NCBI RefSeq assembly: GCF_024733015.1
Contig: NZ_JANKJG010000004.1
Span: 124,001 to 188,000, forward strand
DNA: 64,000 bases
Source: Pseudosulfitobacter koreensis
GTDB taxonomy: Bacteria > Pseudomonadota > Alphaproteobacteria > Rhodobacterales > Rhodobacteraceae
Direction of reading: 5' to 3'
Position 1 is the first letter of the stretch. Each line of letters opens with the position of its first letter. A program made the position numbers and the translations under genes. The notes beneath the pieces are model-generated. The model was not told the DNA's origin and did no database searches. It worked only from the letters and a program-made list of their open reading frames with translations. Positions 1 through 9,417 of the stretch are shown piece after piece.

Positions 1-1113
1 ATGGAAGCGATCCGCGCCGAAGAGGAGTTCCTGCGCCACGCGGTGACCGAACTGGACCAGCTTGCCCCCGAACCGGGCGAAGAGGCGCAGCTCGACACCC
101 GCCGCCGTCTGATGCAGGCCGCTGAACGCATCCGCGCCGATGTGGTCAAGGCCTACGAGATCCTGGGCTACGACGGCGCAGAGGGCGCGATGAACAACGC
201 CCTGCGCTGGCTCGAAGGCGCGGTGGACAAGGCCGAAGGAACGCTTGACGGCGCGATGGCGGCCCTTGGGCGCGCGATGGTCGAACTGGACGAGGCCCAA
301 AGCGGTATTGTCGCCGCCATAGACGGGCTGTCGTTCAACGCAAGCGAACTGGAAGAGGCCGAAGAGCGCCTGTTCGCGATCCGCGCGCTGGCCCGCAAAC
401 ATGATGTGGCCGCTGACGATCTTTCGGGCTTTGCGCAGGGGCTGCGTGAAAAGCTGGACGCGCTGGACGCAGGCGACGCCGATCTGGCCGAGTTGCGCAA
501 GGCGCTGACACAGGCCGAAGCCGCCTATGACACTGCCGCCACCGATCTGACGCAAGCGCGTACCAAGGCGGCAGGCAAGCTGGACAAGGCCGTCAGCGCC
601 GAGCTTGCCCCCCTTAAAATGGAGCGCGCGGTGTTCAACACCCGCATCAGCGACGAGGCGCCGGGCCCCGAAGGCCGCGATGCGGTGGCCTTTACCGTCG
701 CCACCAACCCCGGCGCTCCGGCTGGTCCGCTGAACAAGATCGCCTCGGGCGGTGAGCTCAGCCGCTTCCTTTTGGCGCTGAAGGTCTGTCTGGCAGGCGG
801 GCAGGCGGGCCTCACGATGATCTTCGACGAAATCGACCGCGGTGTGGGCGGTGCCACCGCCGATGCCGTCGGTCGTCGCTTGAAGGCACTGGCAGAGGGC
901 GGGCAGGTTCTGGTCGTGACCCACTCGCCGCAGGTCGCGGCATTGGGCGCGCACCACTGGCAGGTGTCGAAATCGGTCAGCAAGGGCATGACCACATCGC
1001 AGGTGATCCCGCTGGATGCGCCCGCGCGCGTCGACGAAGTGGCGCGGATGCTGGCGGGTGATCAGGTGACGGATGCGGCGCGCGCAGCGGCCAGCGCCTT
1101 GCTGGACGGGTGA
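1..1113 (+). CDS. recN: DNA repair protein RecN, C-terminal part (cut by window start)
   Basis: This is the last 370 residues of RecN, the SMC-like ATPase that acts at double-strand breaks. RecN is normally about 550 residues, so the N-terminal Walker A half lies outside the window, and the ATG at base 1 is most likely an internal methionine. Visible parts are a long Ala/Glu/Asp-rich coiled-coil stretch (about residues 1-190) and the C-terminal ATPase half. The latter has an ABC-type signature (ASGGELSRF, about 249-257), a Walker B segment (MIFDEIDRGVGG) and the His switch region (VVTHSPQVAA). The stop is TGA at 1111-1113. No partner gene overlaps it downstream. Confidence 0.93.
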   Translation: MEAIRAEEEFLRHAVTELDQLAPEPGEEAQLDTRRRLMQAAERIRADVVKAYEILGYDGAEGAMNNALRWLEGAVDKAEGTLDGAMAALGRAMVELDEAQSGIVAAIDGLSFNASELEEAEERLFAIRALARKHDVAADDLSGFAQGLREKLDALDAGDADLAELRKALTQAEAAYDTAATDLTQARTKAAGKLDKAVSAELAPLKMERAVFNTRISDEAPGPEGRDAVAFTVATNPGAPAGPLNKIASGGELSRFLLALKVCLAGGQAGLTMIFDEIDRGVGGATADAVGRRLKALAEGGQVLVVTHSPQVAALGAHHWQVSKSVSKGMTTSQVIPLDAPARVDEVARMLAGDQVTDAARAAASALLDG

Positions 1114-1231
1114 GCGTTCAGGACATTCCCCCGCGGGACCACGCAACCACGGGGCTTTTGGTTTGGCGCAGCTTGACCTAGAGATAGGACAGCGGAGAAA
1201 AGCCAGCCCATGACGCAGACATGACCCTTCA

Positions 1232-2920
1232 ATGACCACCCCCAGGCAAACGTTCCTTGCGCAGTCCTACGGCCAGGCCCTGAGTGCCTGCCGCGACGGC
1301 TTTCGGGTGATCCGCCAGCGTGGCCCGTCACAGGTACAGTTCTGGTTCATCGCCCTGCTGATCGGCATCGGCGCAGGCTTTGCCGCATTGTTTTTCCGCA
1401 AGGGCATCAACAGCTTGCAGTCGCTGCTCTACGGCACGGACGATGTGCAGTATCTGCACAGTTTCGCACAAAGCCTGCCGTGGTACTGGATCTTGATGAT
1501 CCCGATCTTTGGCGGGCTGGCCGTCGGCATCATCCTGCACACCTTCACCCGCGACGGGCGCGCGCGCAGCGTGGCCGAGGTGATCGAGGGAGCCGCGATG
1601 CACGATGGCCGCGTCGAAACGCGCGCAGGCGTTGCATCGGCCGTGGCCTCCTTCATCACGCTGTCGTCCGGCGGATCGACGGGCCGCGAGGGTCCGGTAG
1701 TCCACATGGCGGCAGTGATCTCGACCAAGGTTTGCCGCCTGATCAAGGCCGACGGCGTCACCGGGCGCGATCTTCTGGGATGCGCCGTGGCCGCCGCCGT
1801 CTCTGCCAGCTTTAACGCGCCCATCGCGGGCGCGCTCTTTGCACTCGAGGTGGTGTTGCGCCACTTTGCCGTCCACGCCTTCGCCCCCATCGTGATCGCC
1901 TCGGTGGCTGGCACGGTCATCAACCGGATCGAGTTCGGCGGCGTGACCGAGTTTCGCCTGGCCCAGCCCGAGATGCTGCAATTCTATGTCGAACTGCCCG
2001 CCTATCTGATGCTAGGGCTGGTCAGCGGGCTGGTCGCCGTGGTGCTGATGCGCACGATCTTTCTCGCCGACAATTTCGGCACCGTCGTCCAGACCCGCAC
2101 CGGCCTGCCGCGCTGGTTGCGGCCCGCGGTGGCGGGCGGCCTGCTGGGCGGCATCGCGATTTTCTATCCCCACATCATCGGCGTCGGCTATGAAACCACC
2201 TCGCTCGCGCTGACCGGCGAACTGGGGCTGCGCGAGGTGATGATCTTTGCCGTGCTCAAGGTCATCGCGGTCGCGATCACCATGGCCGGGCGCATGGGCG
2301 GCGGGGTGTTTTCGCCCTCGCTGATGGTCGGGGCGCTGACGGGCCTCGCCTTTGGCCTGATCGCCACATCCGTGTTTCCAGACGTGTCAGGCTCGGTCAC
2401 GCTCTATGCGCTGGCGGGCATGGGCGCTGTCGCCGCCGCCGTGCTGGGCGCGCCGATCTCGACCACGCTGATCGTGTTCGAACTGACGGGCGACTGGCAG
2501 ACCGGCCTTGCCGTGATGGTGTCGGTCTCGCTCAGCACCGCGCTCGCCAGCCGTCTGGTGCACCGCAGCTTTTTCCTCACGCAGCTTGAGCGGCGCGGGG
2601 TGCATCTGGCCGCAGGGCCGCAGGCCTATCTGCTGGCGATGTTCCGGGTGACAAGCGTGATGCGCAAGCCCGATGATCCACGTGCCGCCGATGACACCGC
2701 CTGCTGGGACATGGTCCGCGAGGGCACCTATCTCGACGGCTCCGCCACGCTGGAAGCGGCGATGCCGGTGTTCGAGACCGCATCCGTGACGTTCATCCCG
2801 GTGGTGACCTTGAGAGGAGAGGACATGCCGCCCGAACTGCTGGGCGCATTGTTCCATGTGGATGCCTTGCGCGCCTACAACCGCGCATTGGCGGCGACGG
2901 CGGCAGAAGAACACTCCTGA
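1232..2920 (+). CDS. CLC-family chloride channel/transporter
   Basis: A 562-residue integral membrane protein of the CLC family, moving chloride or a related anion across the inner membrane. The transmembrane core covers roughly residues 35-450. It contains the gate motif GREGP (about 151-155, gating Glu153), the segment FNAPIAGALFALE (194-206) and GVFSP near residue 360. The C-terminal hundred residues resemble one degenerate CBS-like domain (MRKPDD onward). Two features differ from E. coli ClcA: the GSGIP motif is not visible, and the position of the intracellular proton glutamate (ClcA Glu203) appears to be Val207. That hints at channel-like or differently coupled transport. The gene is monocistronic and ends 20 bp from the convergent DUF427 gene. 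Confidence 0.88.
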   Translation: MTTPRQTFLAQSYGQALSACRDGFRVIRQRGPSQVQFWFIALLIGIGAGFAALFFRKGINSLQSLLYGTDDVQYLHSFAQSLPWYWILMIPIFGGLAVGIILHTFTRDGRARSVAEVIEGAAMHDGRVETRAGVASAVASFITLSSGGSTGREGPVVHMAAVISTKVCRLIKADGVTGRDLLGCAVAAAVSASFNAPIAGALFALEVVLRHFAVHAFAPIVIASVAGTVINRIEFGGVTEFRLAQPEMLQFYVELPAYLMLGLVSGLVAVVLMRTIFLADNFGTVVQTRTGLPRWLRPAVAGGLLGGIAIFYPHIIGVGYETTSLALTGELGLREVMIFAVLKVIAVAITMAGRMGGGVFSPSLMVGALTGLAFGLIATSVFPDVSGSVTLYALAGMGAVAAAVLGAPISTTLIVFELTGDWQTGLAVMVSVSLSTALASRLVHRSFFLTQLERRGVHLAAGPQAYLLAMFRVTSVMRKPDDPRAADDTACWDMVREGTYLDGSATLEAAMPVFETASVTFIPVVTLRGEDMPPELLGALFHVDALRAYNRALAATAAEEHS

Positions 2921-2940
2921 CGCCGTCGCCGTTCTACCGT

Positions 2941-3285
2941 TCAGATTTTTTCAACCGTGACGCCGTTGCCCGCGTAAAACGCCAGATAGCCCTTGATCTC
3001 GGCCACCTCGGCCTTGGGGTCTTCATAGCTCCACGCGACATTGTCGAGCGTGGTGGACTTGGTGACCACCGAATAATAACTGGCGTCGCCCTTGTGCGGG
3101 CAATGGCTGGTCTTGTCGGTCTGGTCCAGAAACGCGGTGGCGATGTCGCCGCGTGGGAAATAGATCACGAAGGGATAGTCGCCCTCGGTCAGTTCCAGCG
3201 CATCTTCGCTTTCGCCGATGACGGCACCACCGGCGCGCACGGTCCATTTGCCGCTGGCAGGGCGGATTGTGATGTGATTGGCCAT
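2941..3285 (-). CDS. DUF427 domain-containing protein
   Basis: A 114-residue soluble protein that fits the DUF427 family along its whole length. It shows the family's beta-rich pattern, with an ESEDALELTEG segment near the start, then FPRGDI, and a CPHKGDASYYSV motif around residues 63-74. The biochemical role of DUF427 is not established. A strong ribosome binding site (GAGGAGG on the minus strand, just upstream of the ATG at 3285) supports the start. It lies 64 bp downstream of the aminopeptidase gene on the same strand and could be the last gene of that transcript. Confidence 0.85.
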   Translation of the reverse strand: MANHITIRPASGKWTVRAGGAVIGESEDALELTEGDYPFVIYFPRGDIATAFLDQTDKTSHCPHKGDASYYSVVTKSTTLDNVAWSYEDPKAEVAEIKGYLAFYAGNGVTVEKI

Positions 3286-3349
3286 GATATGTCCTCCTCG
3301 GGAATGCTGAAGGCAGTCTTTAGCAGCTTTGTAACAGTCCCGCTATGTG

Positions 3350-5140
3350 TCAGATGCGTGCCGTGGCGTTCTTTAGCCATTCCAGCGCATCGGCACTGAC
3401 GCGCGGCCCGATCTTTTCCAGAACCTCGGCGTGATAGGCGTTCAGCCAGTCGCGCGACGCAGCGTCCATCTGTTCGGGCAGGATCAAACGGCGGTCCAGC
3501 GGCACGAATGTCAGCGTGCGCCAGGACAGCATCGAACGGTGCGCGTCGCCCCCCTCGGGCGCAATGGCAGGTTCCACCACCAGCAGGTTCTCCAGCCGGA
3601 TGCCGAAGGCCCCCTCGCGGTAATATCCCGGCTCGTTCGACAGGATCATGCCCGGTTTCAGCGGCACGTGGCTGGCCCGCGACAGCCGCTGCGGCCCCTC
3701 GTGCACCGACAGATAGGCACCGACGCCGTGCCCCAACCCGTGATCGAAATCCTGATGTGCATACCACAGCGGCGCACGTCCGATCGCCTCGATATCGCGC
3801 CCGGCAAGACCTGCAGGCCAGCGCAGGCGCGACACTGCGATCATGCCCATCAGCACGCGGGTATAGGCGGCACACTCGTCCGACCCGGGCGCGCCGATGG
3901 CGATGGTGCGGGTGATGTCGGTGGTCCCGTCCAGATATTGCCCGCCGCTGTCCAGAACCAGCAGATGCCCGTCCTCCAGTGTCAGATCGGTGTCTTCGTT
4001 GACGTGGTAATGGTTGATCGCCCCGTTCGGCCCGGTGCCCGAGATGGTGTCGAAACTGATGTCCTGCAACGCATTGTCACTGCGCCGGAACGCTTCCAGC
4101 TTGGTGACCACCTGCGTTTCGGTCAGGCTGCCGGGGGCCTGCGCATCCAGCCAGGCCAACAGTTCGACCACCGCCGCCCCGTCACGCAGGTGCGCGCTGG
4201 CGCTGCCTTCGATCTCGGCTGCGTTCTTGCAGGCCTTGGGCAGCGCGCAAGGATCGTCGCCCCATGTGCCGTTCTCGCCGACGGCTGCGGCAACGATGGC
4301 GGGCACAGAACTCTTCTCCATCCGCACAAGGCCTTCGAGGGCGGCAATCCGCGTCAGGAACTCCTCGGGCGCATGCGGGGTAACATCCGGCCCCAGATGG
4401 TCGCGCACCTCTTGCAGCTTGGCATCCGCCATGAACAGGTCCACCCGCGCATCCGCATGCAGCACGGCAAAGCCCTGCGCCACCGGGTTGCAGCGGATGT
4501 CGGCACCGCGGATGTTCAACAGCCAGGCCAGACTGTCGGGCAGGGTGATGATCGCCGCCTTTTGCCCGGCGCGGGCCAGCTCGTGCCCCAGACGCGCGCG
4601 CTTGGCGTCGTGGCTTTCGCCCGCGAACTCCAGCGGATGCACCTTGGCCGGGGCCATCGCGGGGCCGGGCTGATCCTTCCAGATCGCATCGACCATATTC
4701 CCGACCGGCTTGAGCGTGATGGGCGTGCCCGCCAGCGCCTCTGTCAGCTGTTCGATCTGCCCTGCGGTGTGCAGCCACGCATCGAACCCGATCACGCCGC
4801 CCTGTGGCATCTGTGCAATCAGCCAATCGGCCAGCCCGGTCTCGGGCCAGTGCACCGGCGTATAGACATCGGCCACCTGCGTCTTGATCTGCGTGCGATA
4901 ACGCCCGTCGATGAACACGCCCGCCACGTCGGGCAGCACGGCGCAAAACCCTGCCGATCCGGTGAACCCCGTCAGCCACACCAGCCGGTCGTCGCGTGGC
5001 GAGACATATTCGCCCTGATGCGCATCGGCGCGCGGCACCAGAAACCCGTCCAGCCCCTGTGCTGCCAGTTCCGCGCGCAGGTCTTTCAGTCGGGGCGGCC
5101 CCTGCTCGGGTCGGGCGGTCACTTCGAACGACTGGTACAT
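3350..5140 (-). CDS. Aminopeptidase P family protein (Xaa-Pro aminopeptidase, M24)
   Basis: A cytoplasmic metallopeptidase of 596 residues that removes N-terminal residues preceding proline. It has the three-part layout of the large aminopeptidase P forms: two creatinase-N-like domains (about residues 10-290), then a pita-bread catalytic domain. Metal-site segments are visible, including LDSGGQYLDGTTDITRT (two Asp), HGLGHGVG (His), NEPGYY (Glu) and GIRLENL (Glu). The ATG at 5140 is preferred. A longer TTG start at 5167 would put the N-terminus inside an intergenic repeat (5156-5177) also found near 47260. The gene follows cobT on the same strand after 50 bp. Confidence 0.92.
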   Translation of the reverse strand: MYQSFEVTARPEQGPPRLKDLRAELAAQGLDGFLVPRADAHQGEYVSPRDDRLVWLTGFTGSAGFCAVLPDVAGVFIDGRYRTQIKTQVADVYTPVHWPETGLADWLIAQMPQGGVIGFDAWLHTAGQIEQLTEALAGTPITLKPVGNMVDAIWKDQPGPAMAPAKVHPLEFAGESHDAKRARLGHELARAGQKAAIITLPDSLAWLLNIRGADIRCNPVAQGFAVLHADARVDLFMADAKLQEVRDHLGPDVTPHAPEEFLTRIAALEGLVRMEKSSVPAIVAAAVGENGTWGDDPCALPKACKNAAEIEGSASAHLRDGAAVVELLAWLDAQAPGSLTETQVVTKLEAFRRSDNALQDISFDTISGTGPNGAINHYHVNEDTDLTLEDGHLLVLDSGGQYLDGTTDITRTIAIGAPGSDECAAYTRVLMGMIAVSRLRWPAGLAGRDIEAIGRAPLWYAHQDFDHGLGHGVGAYLSVHEGPQRLSRASHVPLKPGMILSNEPGYYREGAFGIRLENLLVVEPAIAPEGGDAHRSMLSWRTLTFVPLDRRLILPEQMDAASRDWLNAYHAEVLEKIGPRVSADALEWLKNATARI

Positions 5141-5155
5141 CGGGCCTGCATCCTC

Positions 5156-5188
5156 TTCATCTTGCAAAATAAACTCGCCCCGCAGGGC
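5156..5188 (-). repeat. Intergenic palindromic element, family B copy 1
   Basis: Between cobT and the aminopeptidase gene. Read on the minus strand it is a short GC hairpin (GCCC arms at 5177-5180 and 5185-5188) followed by CGAGTTTATTTTGCAAGATG and GAAG. A second copy lies at 47235-47280 with only one base different in the core. The repeat is why the upstream TTG start of the aminopeptidase was rejected. Confidence 0.6.
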
Positions 5189-5190
5189 CG

Positions 5191-7068
5191 CTATCTGACG
5201 TTGCGCATCCCCATCACGCGCGCGCGGGCACGCGGGTCGCTGTCGAACAGGGCGGCCAGTTGCTCGGTCATCGCCCCGGCCAGCTGATCCACATCGGTGA
5301 TCGTGACGGCGCGGTCGTAATAGCGCGTCACATCGTGCCCGATCCCGATTGCCAACAGCTCGACCGCGCGGCGTTTCTCGATCATCGCGATCACGTCACG
5401 CAGGTGTTTTTCCAGATAGTTGGCGGGGTTGACGCTCAGCGTGCTGTCATCCACCGGCGCGCCGTCGGAAATCACCATCAGGATCTTGCGCGATTCCGCA
5501 CGGTTGACCATCCGGCGGTGCGCCCATTCCAGCGCCTCGCCGTCGATGTTTTCCTTCAGCAGGCCTTCTTTCATCATCAGCCCCAGGTTGGGCCGCGCCC
5601 GACGCCACGGCGCGTCGGCGGATTTGTAGATGATGTGGCGCAGATCGTTCAGACGCCCCGGCGTTTGCGGGCGGCCCTCGTTCAGCCATGCCTCGCGGGC
5701 CTGTCCGCCTTTCCACGCGCGCGTGGTAAAGCCCAGGATCTCGACCTTGACGTTGCACCGCTCCAGCGTGCGGGCCAGAACATCGGCGCAGATCGCGGCG
5801 ATGCTGATCGGCCGCCCCCGCATCGAGCCGGAGTTGTCCAGCAGCAGCGTCACGACGGTATCGCGAAACTCGGTGTCCTTCTCGACCTTGAAGCTCAGCG
5901 GCGTGGTCGGGTTTGCCACGATCCGCGCCAGACGGCCCGCGTCCAGCGTGCCCTCTTCCAGATCGAACTCCCATGACCGGTTCTGCTGGGCCTGCAAACG
6001 GCGCTGCAACTTGTTGGCAAGACGGCTGACGGCCCCCTTCAGAGGTTCCAGCTGCTGGTCCAGATAGGCGCGCAGGCGTTCCAGCTCGACCGGTTCGGCC
6101 AGCTCGTCGGCGCTGATTTCCTCGTCGTGGGTCGCCAGGAACACCTTGTAATCCGGGTCGGCGTCGCTGGCAGGCTGCGGGGCAGGCGGCTCAAGCGGCG
6201 CTTCGCCCTCGGGCATCTCGGCCTCTTCGCCCATCTCCTGATCGGCCATCTCGTCCATCGAGACCTGGGCCTGGCTCGCGTCCTGCTGTTCTTCCTGCGA
6301 CTGCTCGGGCGAACCTTCGGCCTCTTCGCCGTCGTCTTCGTCGTTGCCGCTGCTGTCGGGGTCCTGTTCCTCTTCGGCGCCCTCTTCGGCCTGATCTTCC
6401 TGATCCTCGTCCACCTGATCGGGGTCGTCACCGATCTGGTCGCCATAGCCCAGATCCTTGATGATCTGACGGGAAAAGCGGGCAAAGTTCGCCTGATTGT
6501 CCAGTGTCTCGTCAAGGTTATCCAGCGTCACGCCGGCCTGATCCTCGATGAAACCGCGCCACAGCTCCATCGCGTTCTGTGCCCCTGCGGGCAGTTGCCG
6601 GCCCGTGGCCAGATGGCGGATCAGATAGCCCGCGGCGGTGGACAGCGGCACTTCGGACGCCTGCTTGACCTGATCATAGCCCTTGCGTGCCGCCTCGTTG
6701 GCGATCTTGGCGTCGATGTTGCCTGCGGTGCCGGGCATGTCGCGCGCGCCCATCGCCTCGCAGCGGGCGGTTTCCATCGCCTCGTACAGCTCGCGCGCCA
6801 CCTCGCCCGAGGGCAGGTATTTCGAATGGGTCTGCCCGTTGTGGTACCGCCGGTTCAGCGCCAGCGCATCGGCCGTGCCGCGTGCCAGCAGCACCTCCTG
6901 GCGGGTCATGCGGCGGGTCACCTGCGGCAGCCGCATCGCATCGCCCGACAGCCCCGACGGGTCGGCAGAGTAGCTGACGTTCAGATCGGGGTCATTGGCC
7001 ATGACCTTGGTCGCTTCACCAAGCGCCTTCTTGAACGCGTCTGCGGGATTGTCTGATGGTTTGCTCAT
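5191..7068 (-). CDS. cobT: Cobaltochelatase subunit CobT
   Basis: Large subunit of the AAA+ motor of the aerobic cobaltochelatase, which inserts cobalt into hydrogenobyrinic acid a,c-diamide together with CobS and CobN. It has 625 residues, the usual length. An N-terminal helical domain (1-205) is followed by a long acidic linker (about 212-295, rich in Glu/Asp/Gln) and a C-terminal von Willebrand A domain with the MIDAS motif DNSGSM at 411-416. The start ATG overlaps the stop of the small upstream gene by 4 bp (ATGA), which is a sign of translational coupling. cobN is not in the window. Confidence 0.95.
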   Translation of the reverse strand: MSKPSDNPADAFKKALGEATKVMANDPDLNVSYSADPSGLSGDAMRLPQVTRRMTRQEVLLARGTADALALNRRYHNGQTHSKYLPSGEVARELYEAMETARCEAMGARDMPGTAGNIDAKIANEAARKGYDQVKQASEVPLSTAAGYLIRHLATGRQLPAGAQNAMELWRGFIEDQAGVTLDNLDETLDNQANFARFSRQIIKDLGYGDQIGDDPDQVDEDQEDQAEEGAEEEQDPDSSGNDEDDGEEAEGSPEQSQEEQQDASQAQVSMDEMADQEMGEEAEMPEGEAPLEPPAPQPASDADPDYKVFLATHDEEISADELAEPVELERLRAYLDQQLEPLKGAVSRLANKLQRRLQAQQNRSWEFDLEEGTLDAGRLARIVANPTTPLSFKVEKDTEFRDTVVTLLLDNSGSMRGRPISIAAICADVLARTLERCNVKVEILGFTTRAWKGGQAREAWLNEGRPQTPGRLNDLRHIIYKSADAPWRRARPNLGLMMKEGLLKENIDGEALEWAHRRMVNRAESRKILMVISDGAPVDDSTLSVNPANYLEKHLRDVIAMIEKRRAVELLAIGIGHDVTRYYDRAVTITDVDQLAGAMTEQLAALFDSDPRARARVMGMRNVR

Positions 7069-7484
7069 GACAGCTTTCGGGTCTCGGGGTGGTCCTTGGC
7101 GAAACTTTGGCAGGTTTCTCCGAGGGCTTCAAACACATCCGCGCTTTGACGGTCGCGGCCAAAGATCATTGCCTCGACCAGCAGTTCCATCAGCGGGCGT
7201 TGCTCCGCGATATATATGTCGATTTCGGCGCGGGACGATGTGCCAAGGCGAATTGCAACAGCGCGGAACGCGGCAGCGCGGGCGGCGTCGGTGGGATCGA
7301 CCTCCAGATACAGCGAGCGCGCCGCGTAGTCCGAATATCCCAGCCACAGGGCTGCGCATTGGGCGGCAGGGTAAAGCGACGGATCGCTTGCGGCCCCTGC
7401 GGCGTCCGTCAATCGGGCGGCCCCTGCGGCGCCGACGCCGAGCACGCCAAGGGCGGCTGCGGTTGTCAGCGCCTTCAGGCTCAC
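7065..7484 (-). CDS. Small putative secreted protein between cobS and cobT
   Basis: A 139-residue protein of unknown function, not recognised as a named family. The first ~30 residues ([20 protein letters not shown] and following) look like a Sec signal peptide or a membrane anchor. The rest is predicted mostly helical, with only two cysteines (Cys43 and Cys125) that could form a disulfide after export. It overlaps cobS upstream and cobT downstream by 4 bp each, so it is translated from the same message as both chelatase subunits. The placement suggests co-regulation with cobalamin synthesis. A periplasmic protein inside a cytoplasmic enzyme operon is unexpected. Confidence 0.7.
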   Translation of the reverse strand: MSLKALTTAAALGVLGVGAAGAARLTDAAGAASDPSLYPAAQCAALWLGYSDYAARSLYLEVDPTDAARAAAFRAVAIRLGTSSRAEIDIYIAEQRPLMELLVEAMIFGRDRQSADVFEALGETCQSFAKDHPETRKLS

Positions 7485-8470
7485 CCCATGCTCACGCTGG
7501 CCGCCGATTCCGGCAGCTCTTCGTCGAACAGGCGCTGGTAGAACTCAGCGACCGTCTGACGCTCAAGCTCGTCGCATTTGTTCAGGAACGACAGGCGGAA
7601 CGCATAGCCGATATTGCGGAAGATCTCGGCGTTCTGGGCCCATGCGATGACGGTCCGCGGGCTCATCACGGTCGACAGATCACCGTTCATGAAGGCGGTG
7701 CGCGTCAGGTCCGCGACGGTCACCATCTGCTTGACGGTCTTGCGGCCCTCGGCGGTGTTGTAATGCGGGTTCTTCGACAGCACGATCGCGGTTTCCGCGT
7801 CGATCGACAGATAGTTCAGCGTCGAGACCAGCGACCAGCGGTCCATCTGGCCCTGGTTGATCTGCTGGGTGCCGTGATAGAGACCCGTGGTGTCGCCCAG
7901 ACCGACGGTGTTGGCGGTGGCGAAGATGCGGAAATAGGGATGCGGGTGGATCACCTTGTTCTGGTCCAGCAGCGTCAGCTTGCCGTCCACTTCCAGCACA
8001 CGCTGGATCACGAACATCACGTCGGCGCGGCCCGCGTCATATTCGTCGAACACGATTGCGGTCGGGTTGCGCAGCGCCCAGGGCAGGATGCCCTCCTGAA
8101 AATCGGTGACCTGCTTGCCGTCCTTCAGCTTGATCGCGTCCTTGCCGATCAGGTCGATCCGGCTGATATGGCTGTCGAGGTTGACGCGCACGGCGGGCCA
8201 GTTCAGGCGGGCGGCGACCTGTTCGATGTGGGTCGATTTGCCCGTCCCGTGATAGCCCTGGATCATCACCCGGCGGTTGTGGGTGAACCCGGCAAGGATG
8301 GCCAGCGTGGTGTCGGCGTCGAACTTGTAGGTGCTGTCGATGTCGGGCACGCGGTCAGAGCCGTCGGCAAAGCCTTTGACGACCATATCGGTGTCGATGC
8401 CAAAGACATCGCGCACGGAAATCTCTTCGGTGGGTTTTGCATTAATATCCAGGTCACCGTCGGCCATCAT
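7481..8470 (-). CDS. cobS: Cobaltochelatase subunit CobS
   Basis: AAA+ ATPase subunit of cobaltochelatase, 329 residues, the usual size. Walker A is GYHGTGKST (72-80) and Walker B is IVFDEYD (139-145). A sensor-1-like segment, FATANTVG, follows. With CobT it forms the hexameric motor that drives CobN-catalysed cobalt insertion in the aerobic cobalamin pathway. It is the first gene of a tightly overlapping trio (cobS, small secreted protein, cobT). A second ATG one codon downstream is equally possible as the start. Confidence 0.95.
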   Translation of the reverse strand: MMADGDLDINAKPTEEISVRDVFGIDTDMVVKGFADGSDRVPDIDSTYKFDADTTLAILAGFTHNRRVMIQGYHGTGKSTHIEQVAARLNWPAVRVNLDSHISRIDLIGKDAIKLKDGKQVTDFQEGILPWALRNPTAIVFDEYDAGRADVMFVIQRVLEVDGKLTLLDQNKVIHPHPYFRIFATANTVGLGDTTGLYHGTQQINQGQMDRWSLVSTLNYLSIDAETAIVLSKNPHYNTAEGRKTVKQMVTVADLTRTAFMNGDLSTVMSPRTVIAWAQNAEIFRNIGYAFRLSFLNKCDELERQTVAEFYQRLFDEELPESAASVSMG

Positions 8471-8752
8471 CTGTCCTTGTCGTTAGGTATCTTGCGCGTT
8501 TTTCCGCACCCCGCTGGTGGTGCAACATATCGTGGCGAAGGGCAAGGGGGTCGGGCGCGGATGCGCGGGGTCATGGTCACCGCGCTGCGCTACGTGGCGT
8601 CGCTTAGCGTGTGCGGGGGGCAAATCAAACACCGTGGGTTGAACTATTTGTGATGAAGGAAACCGCGTTCATTTGAAACTGCCGGGCATTTTGCCCCGTA
8701 CATCTCACATCGACAAAACGTCGGTACATGAAATTTTGATTGGGAGATCACT

Positions 8753-9319
8753 ATGTTTTCTACTAAAACCTTCGCCACATCCGCCCTGGTTCTCGGCCTG
8801 TCCGGCTTCGGCTTCGCAGCCTCCGCCATGGACAACCCGATGGTCGGCGGCGCCGCGATGTACACGGACAAGAACATTGTCGAAAACGCTGTCAACTCCG
8901 AGGATCACACCACGCTGGTCGCAGCCGTTCAGGCTGCCGGTCTGGTCGAAACCCTGTCGGGTGAAGGCCCGTTCACCGTGTTCGCACCGACCAACGACGC
9001 ATTCGCGGCCCTGCCCGAAGGCACGGTCGAAACTCTGCTGATGCCCGAGAACAAGGAAATGCTGACGACAATCCTGACCTGCCACGTGGTCGGAGCCGAC
9101 GTGATGTCGGAAGCGCTCGCGGGCTTGATCGCGGATGCTGACGGCGGCGCCTATGCCGTATCCACAGTCGGCGGCTGCACGCTGCAAGCTTCGATGGAAG
9201 GCGACAGCATTGTCCTCGAAGACGAGCGTGGCGGCACGGCGACCGTGACCATCGCGGACGTGAAACAGTCGAACGGCGTGATTCACGTGATCGACGCTGT
9301 CCTGCTGCCCGCAGAATAA
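8753..9319 (+). CDS. Secreted fasciclin (FAS1) domain protein
   Basis: A 188-residue exported protein. A classic signal peptide (about residues 1-25, ending FAASA) is followed by a single FAS1 domain with both conserved boxes: GPFTVFAPTNDAF (H1 box) and the C-terminal IHVIDAVLLP (H2 box). Bacterial FAS1 proteins are usually periplasmic or surface adhesion or matrix proteins. Two cysteines (in TCHVV and GGCTL) could form a disulfide. The start is supported by GGGAG upstream of the ATG. It is monocistronic, on the opposite strand to its neighbours, and ends in a strong terminator at 9368-9396. Confidence 0.93.
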   Translation: MFSTKTFATSALVLGLSGFGFAASAMDNPMVGGAAMYTDKNIVENAVNSEDHTTLVAAVQAAGLVETLSGEGPFTVFAPTNDAFAALPEGTVETLLMPENKEMLTTILTCHVVGADVMSEALAGLIADADGGAYAVSTVGGCTLQASMEGDSIVLEDERGGTATVTIADVKQSNGVIHVIDAVLLPAE

Positions 9320-9367
9320 AGACCACTCACGGTCATGCGCCGGTCATATCGGCTGGCGCAAACGAGA

Positions 9368-9396
9368 ACGCCCCGCAAATTGCGGGGCGTTTTTTC
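9368..9396 (+). terminator. Rho-independent terminator after the FAS1 gene
   Basis: A 9-bp perfect stem ACGCCCCGC/GCGGGGCGT (9368-9376 and 9382-9390) with a five-base loop, followed directly by a run of T to 9395. It lies 50 bp after the FAS1 stop codon. It is nearly symmetric and could also serve the convergent J-domain gene that ends at 9418. Confidence 0.9.
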
Positions 9397-9417
9397 GTTT
9401 CGGGGACTTGGGAAATC

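Noticed and set aside
5141..5167. A longer aminopeptidase start at TTG 5167
   Set aside because: The extra residues are encoded by the family B repeat that also occurs at 47258-47280, and an ATG at 5140 gives the conserved N-terminus.
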